DNA from: Zygnema cylindricum
Taxonomy: Eukaryota > Streptophyta > Zygnematophyceae > Zygnematales > Zygnemataceae
Length of the DNA: 64,000 nucleotides
Assembly (NCBI GenBank): GCA_037447655.1
Contig: JBBHKE010001666.1
Span: 1-64,000 of the forward strand
Reading direction: 5' to 3'
Each line of letters begins with the position of its first letter. The first letter of the stretch is position 1. This document shows positions 46,128 to 58,183 of this stretch, in pieces. A program made the position numbers and the translations under genes. The notes under the pieces are model-generated. The model had not been told where the DNA came from. It did not search any database and worked only from the letters and a program-made list of their open reading frames with translations.

Positions 46128-47169
46128 TGCAACTCTGAGACCTCCATTGGCCCTCAAGGTAGGATGCTCACTAAAAGCCCCTAGGATAACCCTGACCCAT
46201 TTGAGATTCCACAAGAATAACTGCCATCCTGACAGATAAATACTCTCACTAGCTTCACCCTTGTGAAGGGAAGACTCCTGTGAGTCGATAGCAAAATAAA
46301 TCTTTAAATTTTCTCCCCTAAATAGTAAGTTATGAAGGGTCAAAGTTAACCTTTTGTATAGAAGCTCTCTGGGAGAGAGGGGTCTACCTACCAAATTTTC
46401 TAAGTCCTAAATCCCTCTCTAAACCCTATACTACTAGGGTAGGCACCAATAAGATTACCATGTCGTACAGAAAAAGTACAGGTGTCAATGTTCTTTTTGT
46501 ACAACTATCGTACGGCATGGCCAAAATGTCGACGCGTGCCATATCCGGATTCGTTCTCTTATTCTCCAGAGATGCCGCAAGCCAATGTGATTGTGCCACG
46601 TGCCATTTGACGTGGCGATGACCAAAAACCGCCAAAGATCCCATTCCGCGATCTCGCCATCTATCACGGCCGATCGATCTAGATCGGCATTTAATTATAG
46701 CCGTCAAAATTAATTGCGTGGTATTTGTTTCGCGGTGAAAAAAAATGTGTGATATTCGTTTTGTGGAGTATCGTACGCCTACTAAACAAAACTGTGTCTA
46801 TGTCTAAAAATCTATTCGCGCCGTAAAACGAATTTGTCTACGTATACATCTTTAAATAGTTATAAGACCCTATACACCTCATCAATGATCCTAAACTAAA
46901 AAGATAAAGCTACCGGCTATCAGCGACTGAACTTACAGCAGGTACAAGGATCAAATCTTAGGTCCGTCAAATGCGTTTTTGGTAAACTTACTAAACTCCT
47001 ACCTGTCTCTCTGTGGACAGTATAGGCAGCCATGGCTCTAGCTCCCTGTTCAACCTTTAGTGACTCCGACAAGTGTGGGAGTCCAAAAAGAGGAGTTAGA
47101 GGTAGACTGCCTCTGCTTCTTCTCAGCCTTTTATCTAGAAAATACCGAAAAGAACCTTTAGTTTCTACG
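46128..47169 (-). repeat. Element E 3' LTR
   Basis: Pairs with 58184-59224; element-orientation start CGTAGAAACTAAAGG (TG lost to CG), end GAGTTGCA. Hairpins CTTCAC-AAGG-GTGAAG and GACTC-ACAG-GAGTC occur at about 46253-46287. It contains TGACGTGGC and CACGTG bZIP-type motifs near 46597-46617. Confidence 0.92.
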
Positions 47170-47258
47170 CTCACCTTATTTTCTAGTCACTTTTCAATTT
47201 AAGACCACACTTCTCCTTGCACAAAATTAGCTTAGGGGAACGCACAGGTTTGGTCATC
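47170..47258 (-). pseudogene. Element E RNase H tail and polypurine tract
   Basis: The last codons of RNase H and tract AGAAAATAAGGTGAG. The upstream part resumes at 54052 beyond element D; the junction matches the uninterrupted sequence of element A at about 4270. Confidence 0.8.
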
Positions 47259-47263
47259 ATATT

Positions 47264-48254
47264 TGTTGAAATCTGTGGAGTATTTTCTAGGTCCAAATTG
47301 CTGAGTAGAAAAACAAAAAGCGCAGGCAGTCTGCCTCAACCCCTCTCTCTATCCCCCATACTTGTAGTAGTAACTGAAGGAGAGAGAGAGTAGTGGAGCC
47401 ATGGCTGCCTCAGCTTCATTAGGCAGGACTGAAGAGTTTCTTTAAGTGACTCTCAACAAATGGTTGATTTCGGTAGGAATCAAACCTCCGACCTGTAGAG
47501 CGTGGCGTAGTTATCCGCTCTAACCAATATGTCGTAGAAGTTTGTTAGAACATATAGGGTGCGATTACTAAAAGTGTGTTACGTCCTCTAAACCGATTAA
47601 AAGAAATATGAATATAATGACATAGAACTAATAAAATACAGTGCGAACTTGATTTCGCACGAAACAAATGAATTGGAGATTTGTTTTGACAGCTGAGATA
47701 ACATTTTGGTTTTTATCCAACGGCGCACATCATCGCCGAGATCCTGGAGTGGTCACTTTGACTTTTTTTGACGTGGCATGACCTGCGCCACGTGGAGAGA
47801 TAATATTTGGTCACGCGAATTCCAAAGAACCTACACACGAGTTAAAAGGGGACACGCATCTATGTAATAGCCTTGTCGTACATTAGTCGTACAAAAGGAA
47901 CTTTGGCAATAATACATTTTGGTATGGTACAAATATATGATTGGTCCGTAATTTTAGTAGATAAGAGTTATTAGAGTGAATTAGGACTTAGTGAATTTTG
48001 GGAATAACACTCACCTCTCCCTTTGAGGGTTTATATAAAATAGGCATATTTGCCACCCCATAACTTATCGGCCGGTTGGCCGTTTTTAGTGATTCTTTTT
48101 GCTACCAACTCACGGCAATCGAAGCTGCACAGGGGTGCAATCAGATTGTCAGTTTGTTCTCTTGGGCAGTAGTGGTTGTGGCTTCAACTGGGTTAGCTAA
48201 AGTTATCTAGAGGCTTCTTAAATTTTGTAGTCCAATGGAGGACACCGAATTGAA
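47264..48254 (+). repeat. Element D 5' LTR
   Basis: TGTTGAAATCTGTGG ... GAATTGAA (final CA mutated to AA). TATA box TTTATATAAAATA (about 48030-48042), followed by GGCATATTTGCC and hairpin CGGCC-GGTT-GGCCG (about 48070). Primer site GGTTATAGGCCCACC (48255-48269), one change from the half-tRNA complement. The gag ATG is at 48235, inside the LTR. Confidence 0.93.
47472..47526 (-). other. tRNA-like segment in element D 5' LTR (antisense)
   Basis: The minus strand reads TTGGTTAGAGCGG (A-box / D-arm like), then about 25 bases, then CAGGTCGGAGGTTTGATTCC (variable loop, T-arm and B-box like). The repeat copy in the 3' LTR (53260-53313) has the better B box GGTTCGATTC. No full acceptor stem is visible, so this is a tRNA-derived fragment or mimic, not a tRNA gene. 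Confidence 0.6.
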
Positions 48255-50867
48255 GGTTATAGGCCCACCCTCTAGGGTACCCACCTTCAATGGATTTGGG
48301 TTCATCTATTGGGAAGCCATGATGATGGGGGCTTTGTGCAAAAAAAGATACTGGGGTATCGTCAGTGGACAAGTGAAACGTCCACCTTCGGTAACTCCAC
48401 CAAGATTTGGAGGAGGAAGGTTTCCTGCAACAGCGACTGCTTCCGCAGAGGAGGTAGATGAGGGGGGCAACAGTGTGTCTGAAACAGGGAAAGGGAAGGA
48501 GAACCCCTCACTCTTATTGTCACAGCAGCGAGAGCGGCGACCATGAAGACCGTGGAGAATGATACTCAAATGTGGGAAGATGTAAACATAACTGCCAAGA
48601 ACTTCATTCTAAGGAACCCCACTTAAGCTTTGGCCACCCCTCACCTTCATATTTATAAGGTTGAGGAGTTGTGGGTGAGTTTGGTGATATCTATAGAGCT
48701 AGTACTATTCAAGAGCTCCAGTTGGCTGGGCAAAAGCTAGTGAGTTACACTTACAAAGTAGGAAAGATGTTAGATTATTATAATGATTTTTCTTGTTTGT
48801 ATATGGAGATAGAAAGTGTCGGGTGGACAAGTAAAATGAAGATAAAAGTTAACACTCTCATCATGAAGATACTAGACAAGTACGAGAACATAGTGTACCG
48901 AGTAGAGGAAATGACTGACAGTTCATGAAAGTGGAATACACTGGTCTAGATGATACTTGTGGAGGAAAACACCATGGAAATTAGGAGAGGAGGAAAGAGC
49001 ATTCAAGCTCTAGCTGCAGGAGGGGACCGATGGGGGAAGGACCCGAAGAAATCGTACAAAGGGGAAAGAGATCAGCCTAGAGGACCAAGGCCCCCAAAGG
49101 GCCTTTGTCATTTTTGCAAAATGGCGAGACACTTTATCGCGGATTGTGTCAAGCTGAGGCTCCAAAAGAACCGTGGAGGGGGTTCTTCCAGAGGGAAAAA
49201 ATAGGCACTTTTGGTCACAACAATTACAAGAGAAACCGAGGACAAAACCTCTGAGGAGGATAAGGAGCGTCTTCTTGACGAGAGTCTATAAGAGAAGGAG
49301 ATCCCTCGTAGACAGAAGTGTGCCTTTCGAGCAATTCGGGAAGCTCCAACGGAAGGATGGATCATCGACTCAAGTGCATCCATGCATATGTGTCGTGATA
49401 AGCAACTCTTCACTAAGCTAAGAAATATCCCTACTGTAGAGATTAAATATGGGGATGGAAAAGTGGTTACTACTGATCTAGTGGGGTCAGTAGATCTGAA
49501 AGTCTTAGTGGAGGGTAAGACTTCTATACTCACATTCTCAGATGTACTCTACATTCCTCAGCTAAGTAGACAATCTTGTCTCTACGTCTGTGTTAGATGA
49601 TAAAGAGTTTGATACCTTCACTAGAAAGGGATTCTTCACAGCTAAGTATGGGGATGAAGTCTACATTACAGCAGATAAGGGTAGCCAAGGCATGTCTTAG
49701 GCTTAACCTAAGTAATGAAAAGAAGAATGCTTATTATGTTGGTGTTCCAAAATTGATGATTTGGCATAAGCGGCTGGGGCATGTGCATTTTGATAGGTTG
49801 AGGGAAATGAAGAAGCTCGGTGTAGTAGAAGGCATTCAGTTTGGTGATAACGAAATGGTGGATTATTGTAGTGAATGTGCTCACGAAAAAGCTCACAAAC
49901 TTCCTTTTCCCAAAGCCGCTAAATATAGGGGGGGAAAGGTACTAGATCTAGTCCACACATATATCTGGGGACTTGCAAGAGTACCTTCGGTTGGAGGGGA
50001 GAGATTTATGTTAACAATAACCGATGTCTGGTCTAGGTACTCCAGACTCTACTTCCTAAAAACAAAGTCTGAAACACCAACTTACTTCAAAGAAAATAAA
50101 GCCTGGACTGAGAAGTTGCATGGAACCCAATTAAGAGAAAAAAGAGTGATGATTGGGGAGAATATACCTCTAACTAGTTTGAGGAATATCTGAGAGATGA
50201 GGGAGTTTAGCATCAGAATACTATACCATATAACCCGCAACAAAATGGGGTAGCTGAAAGATTGAACCTAACACTAGGAGGTAGTGTGTGTAGTATGTTG
50301 GCTGACAAGAAAATAGGAAAGAGATTTTGGGCAGAAGCCATGAACTGTGCCAAATACATTAAGAATAGAGTCCTTACCTTGGCCGTAAAAGGAATGACAC
50401 CATATGAGAGATGGGTTGGAAGGAAACCGGATATCTTACACCTTAAAGTATTCGGTAGCCAAGTTTACAGTCTTGATACGGATAAGAAAAACTAGAAACT
50501 AGATGCTAAGGGCAAACCTGGATACTTTGTAGGATATGATGAGGATGTCAAGGGATATACAATTTATAACTTAGCAAAGCAAGATATTATTCTTGTCAAA
50601 CACCTAGTTGTCATGGATGAAGGGAATTCATTTGACCCCTTCAAATATACCAAAAAGATAAAAATCCTTTTTGAGTCTGAGAGCGAGGAGAGTCCTGTCT
50701 TTCCCAAAAAGGACATGACTGAAACAGTGATTGCAAATTCAAGGGAGATCCAAGATATAGGAGATCTACCGGACACCTCACATATTCCTATGGACTTTGA
50801 GGAGACAAAAGAAAAGGAACTGGAACCAGCTTTAATGAATAGGGGAGCCGATGAGACAGTAAGGAGA
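48255..50867 (+). pseudogene. Element D Gag, protease and integrase (decayed)
   Basis: Gag start and PPSRVPTFNGFGFIYWEAMM to 48546, capsid fragments to 48928, zinc knuckle CHFCKMARHFIADC (about 49108-49149; the usual glycine before histidine is altered), protease IIDSSASMHMC (DSG changed to DSS, about 49364), pre-integrase MIWHKRLGHVHFDRL and CSECAHEKAH, integrase HTYIWG (first catalytic Asp lost) and NGVAERLNL, then the C-terminal VFGSQVYSLD. Frameshifts and stops throughout. Confidence 0.88.
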
Positions 50868-51329
50868 TGAAATTCTGTGGTCTCCATTAACCGATAGAAT
50901 GAACAATCTATGTAAAGCCTCTAGGATAATATTTGACCCTTTTACTTTCCCACTGAATAAGTGCCGCCCACGCACACAAATATTCTGACCACCCTCACGC
51001 CAGTGAGGACAAGACTCCATCGAGTCAAACGCAAAAAGAATCACTGAATTTTCTCCCTTGATGGCTGGCCAAAGATGGCCTATAAATACAAAAGGTCACC
51101 AGGAGAGAGGCGCCTCAAACACGCTAAGTCCCTTAACTCCTACTCAAAACTACTTACTACTTTACTTTCGGCCAATCAAAAGAGTGTATAGTACAAGAAG
51201 GTACAGTGGCCGATTGCATGTCTGCCTGTTTCTTTCTGACTATGGCGGCAGCCATGGTGACTCTCTCTCTCTCTCTCTTCACTCTAGAGTCTAAATTAAG
51301 AAGTGAATATTAATTACTTCTTTTCAACA
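50868..51329 (-). repeat. Short solo LTR inside element D
   Basis: 462 bp, minus orientation, TGTTGAAAAGAAGTA ... GAATTTCA. Flanks GGAGA (50863-50867) and GAAGA (51330-51334) match at 4 of 5 bases. It has TATTTATAGGCC followed by a GGCC inverted repeat, and hairpins GACTC-GATG-GAGTC and CTCAC-TGGC-GTGAG (about 50991-51027), the same leader plan in a much shorter LTR. Confidence 0.82.
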
Positions 51330-51334
51330 GAAGA

Positions 51335-53050
51335 AACCTGGGACTTCCTTCCATTCTAGCTTCAGAGTTCGAGGGAGGGAGAAGCACCAAAAGGATACAA
51401 GAGAAACAGTCTGCTCATAAGGTAACTAAGCCATCTCATCCTAATGAGCCTCAGTCATACTTCGAGGCAGTTAACAGCATAGAAAAAGACAGATAGATTA
51501 GAGCCATAAATAATGAGATGGCTTCCATCATGGAATGAAATACTTGGGAACTAGCGGATTATCCTCCAGATAGAAAAACCTATTGGCTCTAAATGGGTAT
51601 TTAAACTAAAACTAAACCCAGATTATACCATTAAGAAATATAAAGCTTGGTTGGTAACAAAGGGGTTCACCCAAAAATAGGTGATTGACTATGAGGAGAC
51701 GTTTACTCTAGTTGTTCGGTTACCATCAGTAAGGATTCTCCTCAGTCTAGCAGTAGCAGAAGACATGTAAATTCATTAGATGGATATTAAGACCGCATTT
51801 CTCAATAGTGAGTTAGAGGAAGAAATATTCATGCGGCAACCAGAGGAATTCGTGGAGAATGGGGAAGAGAGCAAAGTTCGCAGGCTCATAATGTCCTTAT
51901 ATGGACTGAAGCAGACTCCACGACAGTGGAATAAGAAACTAGATGAGTTTCTCACTGGTCTGGGATATATTTGGATCAGCTCTGATCATTCTATCTATAT
52001 GTTTGAAGATGAGAATGGTGTGATATTTATAGCAATTTATGTGGATGTTCTGCTGGTGTTAAGAAAGTCTTTGGAAAAGATCAATAAATTAAAGAAAGAT
52101 CTTAGAAGCAATCGACATGGAGGATTTAGGGGAGGCAAGATATGTTTTGGGAATTCAAATGGAAAGAGATAGGGGGGGAATGATCATTAGACTTACTAAG
52201 AAAGAAGCAATAGGCAATATGCTTGAGAAATTCCAGATGGAAAAAGCAAACAGTTGTACCACTCCCATGGACTTAAAGAAAGTAAGTGATGGGAGTGTAG
52301 AGAGAGGAGTGATAATCTTAGATTGTCAAATGAGTCCAAAGGAGAGAGAGATAATGAAATCTATTCCTTATAGACAAGTTGTAGGAAGTTTCATCTACTT
52401 TATAAACTGTACCAGGTCAGATAAAGCGGCAGCAGTAGGAGTTCTTAGTAGAAGTCTTAACGATCCTTGGAAAATAATTTAGGAAGCTGCCAAGAGAGTC
52501 ATGAGATATCTAGTAGGAACCAGAGAGTTATGGTTGCATTTAGGAGAGGAGCACACTGATATCACTAGTTAGAGTGATGCCAATTATGGGGATGCACTTA
52601 TGAGAAGATGTACTTCTTGGTATATTTTGTATGTGGGGGAAGGTGCTTGTTGTTGGAGCAGTAAGCAACAAAAGGTGGTTGCTCAGTCTACTATGGAGGC
52701 TGAGTATATGGCCTCTTGTTTTGCTGTGAAAGAGTAAATGTGGGTCAAGTCCTTGTTGCAAGAACTAGGGTATATCAAGGAGGGAGTGCATAAAGTCTTT
52801 TGTGATAATCAGGCTGCAATTGCAATTGCAGCCAATCCAAAACATCATTTCAAAGCTAAGCATATGGACATAAGATTAAGTTTCGTGAGGGAAAAAGTTA
52901 AAAATAAAATCGTGAATCTTGTGTATAGGTCTGATGAAGAAATGGTGGCTGACATGATGACCAAACCTGTGCCCTCTCCCAAGTTAAAATATTGTAGGGA
53001 AAAATGTGGGTTGAAAGAAATATTAAAATTAGACTAGAAAAAAAGGGGAG
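51335..53050 (+). pseudogene. Element D reverse transcriptase and RNase H (decayed)
   Basis: RT: MDIKTAFLNSELEEEIFMRQPE (about 51781), LYGLKQTPRQWNKKLDEF, active site IAIYVDVLLVL (about 52040; second catalytic Asp replaced by Val). RNase H: stops at 52480-52482 and 52570-52572 (both TGG to TAG), AEYMASC, VFCDNQAAIAIAANPKHHFKAKHMD (about 52795). Polypurine tract AAAAAAAGGGGAG ends at 53050. Confidence 0.88.
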
Positions 53051-54046
53051 TGTATAAATTTGTGAAGTATTTTCTAGGTCTGAATTGCTGAGCAAAAAAT
53101 CAAAAAGCACACGCAATCTACCACCACCCCTCTCTCTATCCCCCATACTTGTTGTAGTCACTGAAGGAGAGAGAGAGTAGTGGAGCCATGGCTGTCTCAG
53201 CTTCATTAGGTAAGACTGAAGAGTGACTTTAAGTCACTCTCAACAAATGGTTTATTTAGGCAAGAATCGAACCTCCGACCTGTAGAGCGTGGCGTAGCCG
53301 TCCGCTCTAACCAGTCTGTCGTAGAAGTTTGCTACAACATATAGTGTGTGATTACTACTTAAAGTGTGTTACGTCCTCTGAACCGATTAACGGAAATATG
53401 AATATAAGGACATATAACTAATAAAATACAGTGCGAACTTGATTCCGAACGAAACAAATGAATCGGACATTTGTTTGGACAACTGAGAATACATTTTGGT
53501 TTTTATCTAACGCCGCACATCATCGCTGAGATCCCGGAGTGGTCATTTTGACTTTTTGTGACGTGGCATGACCTGGCGCCACGTGGAGAGATAATATTTG
53601 GTCGCGGGAAATCTAAGGAACTTACGGACGAGTAAAAAAGGGACACGCGTCCATGTAATAGCCTTGTCGTACATTAGTCGTACAAAAGGTACTTTGGCAA
53701 TAGTACTTTTTGGTAGGGTACAGTAATATGATTGGTTCTTACTTTTAGTTGATAAGAGTTATTAGAGTGAATTAGGACTTAGTGAATTTTGCGAAAAACA
53801 GTCACCTCTCCCCTTGAGGGTTTTTTAAAAATAGGCATCTTTGCCACCCCATAACTTATCGGCTGGTTGGCCGTTTTCAGTGATTCTTTTTGCTTCAGAC
53901 TCACGGGAGTCTAGGCTACAAAGGGGTGCAGTCAGATTGTCAGTTTACTCTCTTGGGCAGCAGAGGTTGTGGCTTCAAGTGGGTTAGCTAAAAGCTATCT
54001 AGAGGCTTCTTAAGTTCTGTAGTCCAATGGAGGACACAGAATTGCA
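53051..54046 (+). repeat. Element D 3' LTR
   Basis: 996 bp; pairs with 47264-48254. Contains the tRNA-like antisense segment (53260-53313) and the hairpin GACTC-ACGG-GAGTC. Confidence 0.93.
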
Positions 54047-54051
54047 ATATC

Positions 54052-57040
54052 TGCTACCATCTTGCTAACTGATATGTACTCTAAACTGATTATTTTGTTT
54101 TCTACCTTCTCTCTAACAAAGTTGAGTCTAATGTCCATGTGTTTGGCTTTAAAATGATGGTTAGGGTTGGCATCAATAACGATTAATGTTTGATTATCGA
54201 AGAAAAAGTTCTACACACTACTTTTAAGGTGACCAAGATCACTAAACAAAGACTCGACCCACATCAATTCATTTACAACAGAGCAAGAGGCCATATACTC
54301 AGCATCCATGGTGGACTAAGCAATAACCTTTTGTTGTTTGCTACTCTAGCAACAAGCTCTATCACCCACATACAATTCATATCCAGAAGTACATCTCCTC
54401 ATCGCAGCATCACCATAACAGGCATCACTCCAAGTAGTGATGTCAGTATTCCCTCCACCCAAATGCAACCATAGATCCCTAGTTCTTATCAAATATCTAA
54501 GGCCTCTCTTAGCTGCCTCCCAATCTCTCTTAGTGGGAGCATTTAGATTTCTACTCAACACTCCTACAACTGCAGCCAAATCGAGCTGGGTACAATTCAT
54601 AAAATAGATTAGGCTTCCCACTAATTACCTATAAAGAATAGTCTTCATGAACTTCTGTTCTTCTGGACCATATTCCTTGTCTAAGATTATGACTCCTTCT
54701 TACACACTCCCCTCACTTCCCTTCTTCAACTCCATTGGAGTTGTACAACTATTAGCTTTATCCATCTTAAACTTTTCAAACATGTTCCCTATTGCTTCCT
54801 TTTTAGTTAGCCTTATAATCTTTCTTTTTCAGGCTCTTTCTATTTAATTCCCAAAATATATCTTGCCTCCCTCATATCCTTCATCTCATATCTCCCCTTA
54901 ACATTCGTTTTCAGCATATTACTTTTGTCCGTTGAGTTACTTAGAACAAGCAAATCATCAATATAAATTGCAATAAAAATAACACCTTCCTCATCTTCAA
55001 AAACATAGATTGAGTGATCTGAGCTAATCCGGATATATCCCATACTAGTGAAAAACTCATCAAGCTTCATATTCCACTGTCAGGGCACTTGTTTCAACCC
55101 ATAAAGAGATTTAGTCAGTCGGCATACCTTACTCTCATCTCCTTGCTCCACAAATCCTTCGGGTTGTCGCATGAAGATCTCCTTTTCCAATTCTCTTAGC
55201 AAAAAGGTTGTCTTGATGTCTATCTGGTGCACCTCCATGTCTTCCGTTGGAGCCAGACTGAGGAGTATGCAAACGGAGGGAAATCTGACAACCGAGGCTA
55301 AGGTTTCCTTATAGTCGATTCCCTCCTTTTGTGTAAATCCTTTTGCCACTAACCGGGCCTTGTACCGCTCAACGGTGTTAACAGGGTTCAATTTTAATTT
55401 GAACACCCACTTACAACCGATTGGTTTTTGGTTAGGTGGACAATCCACCAACTCCCAAGTATTTGCTACCATAATTGAGGCCATCTCCTCATTGATGGTT
55501 GTCTTCCACTGTTTCCTTTCTAGACACTCATCCCTTCTCCATAAGTCTGAGGTTCATCCGGATGAGATAGTTTTATAAACTTGTTATTCACCTGTTTTTT
55601 TTGCAACCTTTTGCTACTTCTCCTTCCTCCCTCAAACTCTTTTGCCGGAATAGATGGTTCCCGTGGGTACTTTTGAACAATCTCAGCCTCTCCCCTATCC
55701 CTTCATTCCGGGTCAATTTCCACCACGTCTTCCGCTTCGATTTGAGTTGTCACTGGAGTTTGCGCGGCCGAGTCATTCCTTGTCTTATTTGTACCTGCAA
55801 GAATGTCATCTTCTTTGAAACCTGGATAGTTAGGAATCTCAAAGTCATCAGAGTTTTCTGACTCAAATTTGATTTTAACTGACTTTGTATACTTCAAGGG
55901 ATCCACAAACTTTCCTTCATCCATAACTACTAGGTGCTTTACTAAGATTATATCTTCCCTTCTTAGATCATAAACTCTATATCCTTTTACATCCTCGTCG
56001 TATCCTAACAAATACCCCGATTTTCCTTTATGATCTAGCTTCCAATTAGATCGGTTTGTATCCATAGTGAACACTAGAATGCCGAAAACCTTTAAGTGAG
56101 ATATATCTTGTTTTCGGCCAGTCCATCCCTCCTAAGGTGTTTGGTCTTTTACCGCTGAAGTAAGAACTCTATTTTTGAGGTAATTATCACAGTTCATTGC
56201 TTAGACCCAATATCGTTTTCCAATCTTCTTATCCGACAACATACTTTTACCACTATCACTTAGTGTCCGATTTAATCTTTTGTCTACCCCATTCTGTTCC
56301 GAGTTTTCTGGAACTGTCTTTTGGTGTTGGACTCCATCTTCCCTAAGAAAATCCTCAAACTGGTTAGAGGTATACTCTCTACCATTGTCACTCCTTACTC
56401 TCTTGATTGGGGTTTCATAGAGTTTTTCACTCCATGCCTTATATTGTCTAAAACATTCTTGAGCTTCTGACTTATTTTTCAAAAAATACACCCTGGAATA
56501 CCTAGACCAATCATCAGTGATAGTCATCATAAATCTCTTTCCTCCCGGTGAAGGCACTTTGGCCAGTCCCCAAATATTTGTGTGTACTTAATCTAGAATC
56601 TTTTCTCCCTTATAGGTGGCAGTTTTTGGGAAGGGTAACTTGTGTGCTGTACCTTGAGCAGATCCACTACAACCACTTAGATTCTCACTCTCACCAAACT
56701 GAATCCCTTCCACTACTCCAATCTTTTTCATCTCTCATAACTTATCTAGATTCACATGCCCAAGCCTCTTATGCCACAACATTATATCATGAACACTAGC
56801 ATAATAAAGCTTTTTCTTTTCATTGCTTAAAATCAGCTTAAACATACCTTGGCTACCTTTTTCGGCATTGAAATAAACTTCATCCTCAAAGCTAGCAGTA
56901 AAGACTCCTTTCCTAGTGCTATTATCAAAACCCTTATCATCTAATAGAGATGTAGAGATGAGGTTTTTGTGCAACTCCGGAATAAACAATACATTGGAGA
57001 ATGTTACTATGGATGTCTTTCCTTCTTCTAACACTTTCAG
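54052..57040 (-). pseudogene. Element E protease C-terminal part to RNase H (decayed)
   Basis: Minus strand from high to low coordinate: pre-integrase MLWHKRLGHVNLDKL (about 56740), integrase with ITDDWSRYSRVYFLKNKSEAQECF and RSDNGREYTSNQF (56201-56557), C-terminal core GYRVYDLRREDII (about 55960), RT CKWVFKLKLNPVNTVERYKARL (about 55400), HQIDIKTTFL, active site IAIYIDDLLVL (about 54960, YIDD), RNase H WSDACYGDAAMRRCTSGY (about 54400). Several frameshifts and stops. Confidence 0.88.
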
Positions 57041-58183
57041 ATCTACCGATCTTACAAGAGTAGTAGTGACTATCCTCCCATCCCCGAACTCTATTTCTAC
57101 GGTGGGAATCTTTCTTATCTAAGTGAACAGGTGTTTATCCTTACACATGTGCATGGACGCACCTGAATCTACAATCTAGCCCGCTTCACCTTAAAATCCA
57201 TTGAAAGCACATTTCTACTTTCGTGGAATTTTGACCTCGTTTTTCCCCTCCAACTCCTCATCCAATAGGAGCTCATCGTCCTCGTCCTTGGATTCCACCT
57301 CATGTACCAGTGTCACAAGGTCCTTTTCTTTCCTCTCGAGGGTCCTCCAGTTTGCCCCTCCTTTAACCGCAACTCGGTTAGCTTAGTACACTCTACCGTA
57401 TAGTGTCTTCGTTTCTTGCAAAAGTAACACAACCCCTTTGAGACCCTCACTTGAGATTCATCGGACTGAGTTTTCTATCCTCCTCCTCCATAGTTTCCTC
57501 TTAATTTTATGGGATCCTTGCTTCTCTAATCAATTCGTGTTGCCAAAGCTTGTCCACAATTCCCTCCTTTTTGGATCTCAATTGTATTCTCTTGGACGAG
57601 AATCATCCCTACCACAGAATTCCAAATCCACCTGGAATCCGCAAAATCTTGCACACGGTTGACTATGTTTTCATTATCATCGAGTAACTTCATGAGCAAG
57701 CAATTCACCTTCATCTTTTCTGTTTCTACCTGAGCAGCTCTCTCTAGTTTCGTGAAAACGGTTGCAAGCTCATTACAAAAGTCTAGCATTTTCCCCCCTT
57801 TGTATGCATATGTATCTATCTTTTGATTAGCTAATTGTTGTTGCTGAATAGTACCACTCCGGTACATCTGTATAAGGGCAATCCACAAATCGGATGCCCT
57901 TTCCACCTGCAGATGAGGAGATGCAAGTCCTTGAGTAAGATGACGGAGAATGAAGTGTTTTGCCGCCATATTGTTATAGTCGAAAGTATCAACATCATTC
58001 TCCTCATTCCTCGAAATAGGTGATATCAACGCTGAACTGGTTGCGATAGGTGTTGCTATCAGTGTAACAGTTTCCTTGTCTCTCCCTTTTTCTATCAAAA
58101 TGCTCTCCCCGTCATCATACTTTCCCAGTATATGAATCCTCTTCCATTCAATATGGGTACCCTAAAGGGTGGGCCCCGTAACC
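57041..58183 (-). pseudogene. Element E Gag and protease N-terminus (decayed)
   Basis: Gag capsid-like frame of about 190 codons (57526-58098): YNNMAAKHFILRHLTQGLA, LQVERASDLWIALIQMYRS, KGGKMLDFCNELATVF. Zinc knuckle CYFCKKRRHYTVEC (about 57392-57433). The protease keeps VDSGAS, but its preceding Trp is TAG (57176-57178). About 100 bp of the gag N-terminal region seems deleted next to the primer site. The primer site (58169-58183, minus) reads GGTTACGGGGCCCAC. Confidence 0.87.

Larger units (their letters stand above)
47264..54046 (+). mobile_element. Copia element D, inserted in element E, with its own solo LTR
   Basis: 6,783 bp, plus strand, LTRs 991 and 996 bp, flanked by ATATT (47259-47263) and ATATC (54047-54051), one mismatch. 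Element A shows the intact site reads ATATC. A 462-bp foreign solo LTR lies between integrase and RT. The gag opening MEDTELKVIGPPSRVP again spans LTR end and primer site. Many stops; RT motif YVDV and protease DSS are both catalytically damaged. Confidence 0.93.
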
